Shown here: piece by piece, positions 1-7,667 of the stretch
Layout: each line of letters starts with the position of its first letter
Numbering within the stretch: position 1 is the first letter of the stretch
From: Chitinophaga cymbidii
Lineage (GTDB): Bacteria > Bacteroidota > Bacteroidia > Chitinophagales > Chitinophagaceae
Length of the DNA stretch: 64,000 nt
Direction of reading: 5' to 3'
Assembly (NCBI RefSeq): GCF_007992715.1
Contig: NZ_BKAU01000004.1
Coordinates: 124,001-188,000, forward strand
The notes under the pieces: generated by a model
Databases searched by the model: none
What the model saw: the letters and a program-made list of their open reading frames with translations, nothing else
What the model was told of the DNA's origin: nothing
Position numbers and translations under genes: made by a program

Positions 1-411
1 ATCGACTGGAATGCGGTGGACAACTGCAAGCACTTTATTGCCGTGAGCTTCCGGCGCCGGCTGCTCAACCTTTCCGCGGCCAAAGAAAGCCGGCTGGTAT
101 ACGATCTGCCGGAAACGGACGATGCGGAAGACAATGCCGAAGAGAAAATGATCCTGGACGAAGAGCAGCGTCAGTTACAGGAGAAATTGAAAAACGCCTT
201 CCTCCGCCTGCCGCCACGCTGCCGCCTGGTAGTGAAGCTGAAATACTACGAAGGTCTTTCATCGGCCCAGATCGCCGAAAAAACCGGCCTGAGCCATCGC
301 AGTATATATAATAACCTGTCTGTGGCGCTGAAAGAGCTGCGCCTGATATTGGAAAAACAGGAGAAGCACCCCGTAAAACATCTCAACTTCCTGTTGCTGA
401 CCCTTTTCTAA
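1..411 (+). CDS. RNA polymerase ECF sigma factor, 5'-truncated
   Basis: This is the C-terminal part of a sigma-70 family ECF factor. The frame is open from base 1, so the true start lies outside the window and the GTG at 16 is internal. The end of region 2 (HFIAVSFRRRLLNL) is followed by an acidic linker and a region 4 helix-turn-helix: LPPRCRLVVKLKYYEGLSSAQIAEKTGLSHRSI, split here as LPPRCRLVVKLKYYEG and LSSAQIAEKTGLSHRSI. FecR, SusC, SusD and two GH43 genes follow on the same strand. Family knowledge says such a factor is held by FecR and drives the adjacent susCD genes when the SusC receptor binds its ligand. Only about two thirds of the protein is visible. Confidence 0.9.
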   Translation: MDWNAVDNCKHFIAVSFRRRLLNLSAAKESRLVYDLPETDDAEDNAEEKMILDEEQRQLQEKLKNAFLRLPPRCRLVVKLKYYEGLSSAQIAEKTGLSHRSIYNNLSVALKELRLILEKQEKHPVKHLNFLLLTLF

Positions 412-496
412 CGTTTCCCGCCTGTGAGCAAAAAAAAATTGGAAAAAGTTGGTAAATCCTGCCAGCCATCTTGTCTATTAAGTACAATCGCCGCTG

Positions 497-1585
497 ATGG
501 ATAAGGTTTTCACGCAGGATGAGCTGGAACAAAGCTCGTCGTTCATTAAATATTGCACCCGGCCAGATACTGCGCTGCAGGCGGAATGGGAGGCGTATGT
601 GAAAGCATATCCGGGTGAGATGGAAACGGTGTGGAAAGCCAGGGCGAACATACAGGCGCTGTACGCCATGCTGGGCGACGTATACAGTACGGAAGCGGCG
701 GAAGGGTTCCGGCAATTGCTGTTGCAGCGGGAGAATCAGCTGGAAAGTAGCCTGCCGGAGGAACCGGCAGCAGCGATCCGTTCCGGAACAAAAAAATACT
801 GGCTGGCTGCCGCAGCGGTGCTGCTGTTGATCCTGGGAGCCGGTGGCGCGCTGCTGTTCCGGCGCACAGCGGACACCGCGGTTACAACGCCTGCACTGGC
901 GGAGCAGCTGGAAACCGGCTACGGCACCAAGTCAAAACGCATACTGCCGGACGGCACCACCGTATGGCTGAACGCCGGAAGCAAGCTGTCTTACAACGAC
1001 AGGGAAGCAACGCTGGAAGGAGAAGCCTTTTTTGATGTGGCGAAAGACGCGGGCCATCCCTTTATCGTGCACGCCGGCGGCGTTACGATAGAAGTACTGG
1101 GCACCACTTTCAATGTGAAAGCCTACGTCTGCGAGGAAAATGTGGAAGCCACGCTCATCAGTGGCAAGATCAGGGTGCAACTGAACCACCTGAAAGGAGA
1201 AAAGATCACGCTGGCGCCCAATGAAAAACTGATCATCCGCCGCCTGCCGGCCACCAATAATAATACACAGACAACGCCGGATAGCCGTGAGCGTGAGAAA
1301 GAATACCGCGTGCAATCCGTCGTGAAACCCGATAACAGCCCATATCTGGCGGAAACCGCATGGGTGAACAACACCCTGGTGTTTACGAACGAAACCTTCG
1401 GCGACGTAGCCACCAAGCTGGAACGTTGGTACAACGTGCATATCCGCTTTGAGAACGAACAATTGAAACAGGAACAGCTAAGCGGCGTCTTCGAAGAGGA
1501 GGATGTACAGCAGGCCCTGCAGATCCTGCAAATGACCACGAGATTCAAATACCGGATAACGGATAGCGAGATCGTAATATTCTGA
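497..1585 (+). CDS. FecR-type anti-sigma factor
   Basis: A 362-residue single-pass inner-membrane regulator. It has a cytoplasmic sigma-binding part (residues 1-100), one membrane helix (about 101-121), a FecR domain in the periplasm (about 138-245: GYGTKSKRILPDGTTVWLNAG, written as GYGTKSKRILPDG then TTVWLNAG; EGEAFFDVAKD; VLGTTFNVKAY), and a C-terminal STN-like tail (about 290-362) with LVFTNETFGDVATKLERWY. It should transmit the ligand state of the downstream SusC to the upstream sigma factor. The ATG start follows the sigma stop by 85 bases. The octamer TTAAGTAC lies 11 bases upstream of the start and recurs before the fecR at 62863. Confidence 0.95.
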   Translation: MDKVFTQDELEQSSSFIKYCTRPDTALQAEWEAYVKAYPGEMETVWKARANIQALYAMLGDVYSTEAAEGFRQLLLQRENQLESSLPEEPAAAIRSGTKKYWLAAAAVLLLILGAGGALLFRRTADTAVTTPALAEQLETGYGTKSKRILPDGTTVWLNAGSKLSYNDREATLEGEAFFDVAKDAGHPFIVHAGGVTIEVLGTTFNVKAYVCEENVEATLISGKIRVQLNHLKGEKITLAPNEKLIIRRLPATNNNTQTTPDSREREKEYRVQSVVKPDNSPYLAETAWVNNTLVFTNETFGDVATKLERWYNVHIRFENEQLKQEQLSGVFEEEDVQQALQILQMTTRFKYRITDSEIVIF

Positions 1586-1686
1586 CGGCCGTACTTTACA
1601 ACGGCCCCTGGTAGCAAATTATTCCCTGACTTAAAACACTTGTTATGGCGTAAACAGTACTCATGTCCCTAATGATACAGCAAAAA

Positions 1687-1708
1687 GGGAAGAGCGGCTA
1701 CTCTTCCC
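1687..1708 (+). promoter_or_regulatory. Hairpin in the fecR-susC leader
   Basis: The 214-base gap between fecR and susC holds a perfect 8-bp hairpin, GGGAAGAG / CTCTTCCC with the six-base loop CGGCTA. No run of T follows, so it is not a classical terminator. It lies 91 bases before the susC start and could be an attenuator, an mRNA-stabilising element or a processing site between low-abundance regulator and high-abundance transporter mRNA. The sequence CAAAAAGGG at its left edge recurs in the fecR-susC gap near 63901. Nothing else in the gap is convincing. Confidence 0.4.
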
Positions 1709-1799
1709 CCGCAAGGCTGTCAAAAAACGGCCGGATAAAGCAACTACTTGCAGGTGATGCTTTTCCGTATTATTTCTCAACCTTACAATTCTTAAAGTT

Positions 1800-4700
1800 A
1801 TGAAAAACAAAAGACTTCATTGGCCCGGCGATATGCCGGCCAGGGTAGTTAAATTTTTGCTCGTTATGAAATTATGTGCGTTGCTTATGCTGACTTGTTG
1901 CCTGCAGGTATCCGCCGACGTGTACTCCCAGAAAAGATTTACACTGAAGTTCGAGCAGGCGGGAATTGACAAGATATTCGCACGGATACAGAAGGAAAGC
2001 GAGTATAAGTTCTTTTATAATTACGGGTATATCCGGCAACTCGGCAAGATAGACCTGCAGGTGGCCGATGCCACCCTGCCGGAGATACTGGACCGGGTAC
2101 TGAATAACAGGCTGGATTACAGGATACTTGACAGAAACCGCGTGGTCATTTCACCGCCGGAAGAGATCAACACGCAGCAGGATGTAAAGGGCCGCGTAAC
2201 GGATTCCACCGGTCAGCCTTTGCCCGGCGTGTCTGTGCGCGTAAAGGGGCAGACCACCGGCGTGATCACGAACGCGAAAGGGGAGTTCTCCCTGATCGTG
2301 CCGGATGGCGCGGTGCTGGAAGTATCTTATCTCGGTTTTGAAACGCAGGAAGTGACCGTCAGCGGCAACAAGTTCCTGGACATACAATTGAACGAAAGCG
2401 CCAGCGGCCTGAATGAAGTGGTGGTAGTGGGATACGGCGCGCAGCAGAAGAAAGACCTCACCTCCGCGATCTCCGTGGTAAAGGCCGATGACATTAAAAA
2501 ACGACAGGCCACCACCGTGGCGGAAGCCTTGCAGGGCCTCGCTTCAGGTATCAACGTGCGTGGCGGCGGCCTGCCCGGTTCGGAAGCCAAGATCGAGATC
2601 AGGGGCACGAAAAATTTCACAGGCACCAATCCCCTGTATGTGATAGACGGAATGATCACCACGGCCAACCGCGACTTCAACCCCAACGACATTGAATCCA
2701 TACAAATATTGAAAGACGCCGCCGCCGCTGCGATCTACGGCTCCCGCGCCGCCAACGGCGTGATCATCATCACCACCAAAAAAGGCCGCGAAGGCCCCAT
2801 GAAAGTAGAGGTCTCCGCCAAAACCAGCGTGCAGACCATCCCGCGCTACGAACTCGCGGAAACAGATGAGTTCTCCCGTATCAACTACATGGCGTATGAC
2901 AATGCCGGCGCAACAAGGCAGCAGCTGGACCTGGCGGTGAATACCGACTGGCAGGACGTGGCCTACCGCACCGGCACCATGCACGATCTCAACGCCAGCT
3001 TTTCCGGCGGCGGAAAAAGCGGTACTTATATGATATCCGCCAACTACTTCGGGAATAAAGGCACCGTTATCAGCACCAATTTCGACCGGTTCAGCCTGCG
3101 TGTAAATTCACAGGGCTCCAAAGGCATCTTCAGCATCGGGGAGAACATCGCCATCAGCAATGGCCGGGCGGATGAAATGTCCGGCAACCCGATCATAGAC
3201 GTGGTGCGCCTGCTGCCCACCATACCGGTGTACGATGCCTCGCATCCCGGTGGTTACGGCTACGGCGATGAAGCCAAGGCGCGTACCTTCGGCACCAACC
3301 CTGTAGCGATCGCCAACCTGGAAGACCGTATGAACGAGAACTTCAGGGTGCGCGGAAATATCTGGGGAGAAATACAGATACTGCCCGAACTGAAATACCG
3401 CCTCAACCTCGGCTACGAAACCAGCAACGATCACTACTCCTATCTGCGCAAGGAAGGGAACTGGACGCTGAACCAGTCTTACGATCCCGCTATCGCGAAC
3501 GAGAACAGGGCAAGATGGCAGACCGCATTGGTGGAAAATACATTGACCTTCACCAAAACCATCAACAGGCATTCACTCACCGTGCTCGCAGGGCAGACCT
3601 ATCAGCGCGATGACTATGGGCAGATCTGGGGAACGAAGCGCAACATTCTGCAAAATTCCAACACGGGGCAGTATTATCCCGTACTGGACCAGGGCAATGA
3701 ACCCCAGACCGGCGGCTACCTGCGCAAGGGCATACTGCTTTCCTACCTCGGAAGGGCGGAATATAATTTCGCGGACAAATACCTCCTCAACGCCGTATTC
3801 CGTCGCGACGGCAGCTCCCGCTTCGCGAGCGCCAACCAGTGGGGCAACTTCCCCGGCTTCTCCGCCGCATGGCGCATCAGCCGCGAGAACTTCTTCCAGG
3901 TGAGGTGGATCGACGACCTGAAGCTGCGTGGCAGCTATGGTGAAGTGGGCAACAGCAACACCAGCCAGGGAGGATATTGGGATTACCTCGCGGTCATCAA
4001 CACCCTGATCACGACTACCATGGGGCGCGACCAGCACGTAGAGCCCGGGGCCACGCTTGTGAAGCTCGTGAACGCGGACCTGCGCTGGGAAAGGCTGAAA
4101 CAAACGAACATTGGTCTGGATGCGGCCTTCCTCAATAACCGGCTATCCGTTACCGCGGAATACTTCATCAACCAAACGGACGACGTGCTCACCGCCATGC
4201 CCATCGCGCTGACGACAGGTAACGACGGCGGCAACCCCGTTGCCAACGCGGCCAGCCTGAAAAACACCGGCTTCGAAGTGTCCGCCGGCTTCAACGACAC
4301 GCATGGAGAGTTCAGCTACAACATCGGCGTGAACTTCACCCGCCTGCGGAACAAAGTGCTCGGCCTCGGATACGGAAGAAATAACATCTACGTGGGCAAC
4401 ACCGTCACCAAGATCGGCCAGCCGATCGGCATGTGGTATGTATTGCAGACAGACGGCCTTTTCCAGAGCCAGGAAGAAGTGGATAACTACAAGAATAAAG
4501 ACGGCAAGATCATTCAGCCGACCGCAAAACCCGGCGACATCCGTTTCCGCGACAATGACGGCAACGGGCAGATCACCAATGCGGACAAAGTGGTAGTAGG
4601 CGATCCCTGGCCCGACTTTGAGGTGGGCCTCAACCTGGGTGCCTCCTGGAAAGGGTTTGAGCTGTCCATGAACTGGTTCGGCTCTTTTGGTGCAAAGGTG

Positions 4701-5102
4701 TTTAACGGCCCGCGCAGCGTGACGGACCGCTTTGACGATAATTCCAATTATCGCAAAGGCATCCGCCCCTGGACGCCGGACGATCCCAACACGGACGTTC
4801 CCCGCGCATACTACGGCACCACGCTGAACTCCCGCGGAGATATCGACCGCTGGCTGGAACCCGGCAGCTTCGCCCGCATGAAGCTCGCCAGCCTCGCCTG
4901 GAACGTGCCGAACGATCTTGTCAAAAGGATCGGCTTCGAGCGCGCGCAGGTGTCCATATCCGGGCAGAACCTGATCACGATCACAAAATATACCGGCCTG
5001 GACCCCGAATTCAACAACGCCTCGATCTACGAAAGAGGCTACGACTTCGGCGCTTTCCCGAACCTCAGGACCTGGTCCGTTGGATTGCAATTTGGTTTTT
5101 AA
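1800..5102 (+). CDS. SusC/RagA TonB-dependent outer-membrane receptor with STN signalling domain
   Basis: An 1100-residue outer-membrane importer. It has a signal peptide (about 16-40), an STN domain (about 45-118, FTLKFEQAGIDKIFARIQ), a carboxypeptidase-regulatory-like beta-sandwich (about 128-200, GRVTDSTGQPLPGVSVRVKG), a TonB box region (EVVVVGYGAQQ, about 206-216), a plug (about 220-329, ending IYGSRAANGVIIITTKKG) and a 22-strand barrel closing on an aromatic residue (LQFGF). It pairs with the SusD 18 bases downstream to import an oligosaccharide. The STN domain fits with signalling to the adjacent FecR. The two following GH43 genes suggest an arabinose- or xylose-containing glycan. The ATG at 1800 sits behind an A/T-rich leader. 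Confidence 0.96.
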   Translation: MKNKRLHWPGDMPARVVKFLLVMKLCALLMLTCCLQVSADVYSQKRFTLKFEQAGIDKIFARIQKESEYKFFYNYGYIRQLGKIDLQVADATLPEILDRVLNNRLDYRILDRNRVVISPPEEINTQQDVKGRVTDSTGQPLPGVSVRVKGQTTGVITNAKGEFSLIVPDGAVLEVSYLGFETQEVTVSGNKFLDIQLNESASGLNEVVVVGYGAQQKKDLTSAISVVKADDIKKRQATTVAEALQGLASGINVRGGGLPGSEAKIEIRGTKNFTGTNPLYVIDGMITTANRDFNPNDIESIQILKDAAAAAIYGSRAANGVIIITTKKGREGPMKVEVSAKTSVQTIPRYELAETDEFSRINYMAYDNAGATRQQLDLAVNTDWQDVAYRTGTMHDLNASFSGGGKSGTYMISANYFGNKGTVISTNFDRFSLRVNSQGSKGIFSIGENIAISNGRADEMSGNPIIDVVRLLPTIPVYDASHPGGYGYGDEAKARTFGTNPVAIANLEDRMNENFRVRGNIWGEIQILPELKYRLNLGYETSNDHYSYLRKEGNWTLNQSYDPAIANENRARWQTALVENTLTFTKTINRHSLTVLAGQTYQRDDYGQIWGTKRNILQNSNTGQYYPVLDQGNEPQTGGYLRKGILLSYLGRAEYNFADKYLLNAVFRRDGSSRFASANQWGNFPGFSAAWRISRENFFQVRWIDDLKLRGSYGEVGNSNTSQGGYWDYLAVINTLITTTMGRDQHVEPGATLVKLVNADLRWERLKQTNIGLDAAFLNNRLSVTAEYFINQTDDVLTAMPIALTTGNDGGNPVANAASLKNTGFEVSAGFNDTHGEFSYNIGVNFTRLRNKVLGLGYGRNNIYVGNTVTKIGQPIGMWYVLQTDGLFQSQEEVDNYKNKDGKIIQPTAKPGDIRFRDNDGNGQITNADKVVVGDPWPDFEVGLNLGASWKGFELSMNWFGSFGAKVFNGPRSVTDRFDDNSNYRKGIRPWTPDDPNTDVPRAYYGTTLNSRGDIDRWLEPGSFARMKLASLAWNVPNDLVKRIGFERAQVSISGQNLITITKYTGLDPEFNNASIYERGYDFGAFPNLRTWSVGLQFGF

Positions 5103-5120
5103 TTCATCAAGCCGTTTTTT

Positions 5121-6653
5121 ATGAACAAACATCTGCTATATATAACATTGCTGGCGTCCACACTGCTGGCGCCATCCTGTAACAAGGACCTGCTGAACGT
5201 TGAAAATCCGAATACGATCACAGAAGATCAGTTCTGGAAAACAGAATCCGATGCGGAAAAAGGCGTGAACGCGATCTACTCCATGTTCTATCAGAACGGC
5301 GGATTCAACCGCTGGATCTATTTCCGCCTGGACCTCACGTCTGATGAAGGATTCAGCAGAAGCCCCTGGCTGGAGCTGGGGGACTGGACGCGCTTCCAGT
5401 ATATCAATTATAATTTCTGGGAAGGCAACGTCAACACCTGGCGCGATGTGTACAAAGCCATCTTCCGCGCCAACCAGGTGCTGGCCTATGTTCCCGACAT
5501 TCCTTTTGCGGACGAGCAGAAGAAAAGCCGGCTGCTGGCACAGGCGCATTTCCTGCGCGGACTGTATTACTATTATGCAGCCATCCTGTGGGAGAACGTG
5601 CCGCTGGTGCTGGAACCTTCCGAGCCCGCTGACCTGCCCCAGCAAAATACGCTCGAAGAAGTATGGGCGCAGGTGGAAAAAGACCTCACCGCCGCCGCTG
5701 CCGTATTGCCCCCGCAATGGGACGATCCCAACGTAGGCCGCGCCACGAAAGGCGCCGCGCAGGCCATGCTGGCAAAGACCTACATGCAGCAGCATAAATG
5801 GCCGGAGGCCAAAACCGCCCTGGATTACCTCGTCACCGGCGAAGGCCAGGGATACTACGATCTCGTGCCGGCATTCAGGGATAACTTCCGCGGCAACACC
5901 GAAAACAATATCGAATCCGTATTCGAGATCCAGTTCTCCGACGCCAACAAAACCGGCGAAGGCGACGGCCCCAACAGCAACATGGGCAGCAACCGCTCGC
6001 AGTTCTTTGCCCCGAGAGGCATCGGCTGGTCAGACGGACAGGCCAGGAACTGGATCATCGGCGAGTTTAAAAAAGAAATGAACAAGGATGGCGCGCTGGA
6101 TGAAAGACTGCGGTATACGCTTTTTTATAAAGACCTGGAAGCGGACTTCGGCGATAAGGTGTATGGCCGCGACTGGCAATGGGATGCGGACGAAGCCTGG
6201 TTCAGAAAATATCAGCGCGATTATTACCGCAGCAATGAAGATTATTTCAACGAGATCAATTTCAGGATGATCCGCTATGCGGACGTGCTGCTGATGTACG
6301 CGGAAGTGCTGAATGAGCTGGGGCAGACGGCGAACGCTTATCAGTATGTGGACAGAGTGCGCGAGCGTGCCAACATGCGGCCGCTGGCTACCGCTTATCC
6401 TGCCATCGGGAACGATGCCGCCGCTTTCCGCGAACGGCTGAAAGTGGAAAGGGAACTGGAGCTTTGCGGCGAAAGCGTGCGGTGGGCGGACCTGAAGCGC
6501 TGGGACGACCTGCGCTCCGACGCCGGCGTTGATAAAGTGGCCGCCCGTGATCCGGACTTCAACAACTTCGTGGTGGGCAAACACATCCGGCTGCCGCTGC
6601 CGCAGATAGAGGTGGAGAATAACACCAATCTCGAACAAAATGATGATTATTGA
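5121..6653 (+). CDS. SusD/RagB glycan-binding lipoprotein
   Basis: A 510-residue cell-surface lipoprotein that caps the SusC barrel and captures the glycan. The signal peptide ends in a lipobox with Cys20 (LLAPSC). SusD helical (TPR-like) features include YKAIFRANQVLAYVPDI and LLAQAHFLRGLYYYYAAILWENVPLV in sequence. The C-terminal SusD half has RYADVLLMYAEVLNELG and the closing LPLPQIEVENNTNLEQNDDY signature. It follows SusC by 18 bases and precedes GH43 by 38, so co-transcription is likely. The exact ligand cannot be read from the sequence. Confidence 0.96.
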   Translation: MNKHLLYITLLASTLLAPSCNKDLLNVENPNTITEDQFWKTESDAEKGVNAIYSMFYQNGGFNRWIYFRLDLTSDEGFSRSPWLELGDWTRFQYINYNFWEGNVNTWRDVYKAIFRANQVLAYVPDIPFADEQKKSRLLAQAHFLRGLYYYYAAILWENVPLVLEPSEPADLPQQNTLEEVWAQVEKDLTAAAAVLPPQWDDPNVGRATKGAAQAMLAKTYMQQHKWPEAKTALDYLVTGEGQGYYDLVPAFRDNFRGNTENNIESVFEIQFSDANKTGEGDGPNSNMGSNRSQFFAPRGIGWSDGQARNWIIGEFKKEMNKDGALDERLRYTLFYKDLEADFGDKVYGRDWQWDADEAWFRKYQRDYYRSNEDYFNEINFRMIRYADVLLMYAEVLNELGQTANAYQYVDRVRERANMRPLATAYPAIGNDAAAFRERLKVERELELCGESVRWADLKRWDDLRSDAGVDKVAARDPDFNNFVVGKHIRLPLPQIEVENNTNLEQNDDY

Positions 6654-6691
6654 CGGATTTAGTCGGATATTGATACGTTAAAACAGGCACT

Positions 6692-7660
6692 ATGAAAAAA
6701 TTCTGTTTGGCGGCGGTCCTCTCGTTCGCCGGCATGTATGGCTTTGCGCAAAAGACCGGCCATAATCCCGTACTTGACAAGAATTTTCCGGACCCTACGG
6801 TCATCCGCGCAGAAGGAAAATACTATGCCTATGCCACCAACAGCAACGCGCACATCCAGGTGGCGTCATCCACCGACCTGATGCACTGGCAGCCGGAAGG
6901 CGATGCCCTGCCGCAACCGCCGGTATGGGCGGACCGCGATTTCTGGGCGCCCCACGTGCTGTACGATCCCGTCATGAAAAAATACGTGATGTTCTATTCC
7001 GGCGAGTCTACCGATAAAAACATGGGCAAATGCCTCGGCGTGGCGTATGCAGACAAGCCGACCGGCCCCTTCGTGGATAAAGGCACGCCGCTGATCTGCG
7101 GAGAGGGTTTCGTGAACATCGACCCGATGGCTTTTGTAGACCCTGTCAGCGGAAAGAAGCTGCTGTACTGGGGTTCCGGCTTCGAGCCGATCCGGGTACA
7201 GGAAATGTCCGACGACTGGTCAGGTTTCAAACCCGGCACCACCGCCAAAATGGTGGTGTGGCCCGGCAAAGATAAAGTTCCCGCCGACGGAAAAAGCTAC
7301 GACCGGCTGATCGAAGGCGCATGGGTCACCCTGCATAAGGGATGGTATTACCTCTATTATTCGGGCGATAACTGCTGCGGGGAAAATGCGCATTATGCCG
7401 TGATGGTCGCGCGTTCCAAAGATCCATTCGGTCCCTTTGAAAGATTCGGGGAAAAGCATAACAACGGCAGCAGTGTGATACTCGGTCTGAATGAAGAATG
7501 GCTGGCGCCGGGGCACAACTCCATCGTAAAGGATGACCGGGGCCGTGAATATATTGCCTATCACGCCATCCCGGCAAAGAAAAAGACCGGCGGCCGCGTG
7601 ATGCTGATCGACCGCATTACCTACCGCAAAGGCTGGCCGGTGGTGGTACCATCAAAATAG
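6692..7660 (+). CDS. Glycoside hydrolase family 43 enzyme (arabinosidase/xylosidase type)
   Basis: A 322-residue secreted five-bladed beta-propeller glycosidase, signal peptide about 1-19. All three catalytic carboxylates of GH43 are visible: the general base Asp34 (NFPDPTVI), the pKa-modulating Asp144 (NIDPMAF) and the general acid Glu198 (LIEGAW). A closing GHNSIVKDDRGREYIAYHA blade is present. Length fits a single-domain member. GH43 includes exo- and endo-arabinanases, arabinofuranosidases and beta-xylosidases; the subfamily and substrate cannot be fixed by eye. It lies directly after susD and 7 bases before a second GH43, so it is part of the utilisation locus. Confidence 0.93.
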   Translation: MKKFCLAAVLSFAGMYGFAQKTGHNPVLDKNFPDPTVIRAEGKYYAYATNSNAHIQVASSTDLMHWQPEGDALPQPPVWADRDFWAPHVLYDPVMKKYVMFYSGESTDKNMGKCLGVAYADKPTGPFVDKGTPLICGEGFVNIDPMAFVDPVSGKKLLYWGSGFEPIRVQEMSDDWSGFKPGTTAKMVVWPGKDKVPADGKSYDRLIEGAWVTLHKGWYYLYYSGDNCCGENAHYAVMVARSKDPFGPFERFGEKHNNGSSVILGLNEEWLAPGHNSIVKDDRGREYIAYHAIPAKKKTGGRVMLIDRITYRKGWPVVVPSK

Positions 7661-7667
7661 TTACGGC

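Noticed and set aside
4143..5132. A 329-codon open frame on the minus strand inside susC
   Set aside because: Overlaps the SusC barrel and the start of susD on the other strand and has no family features.
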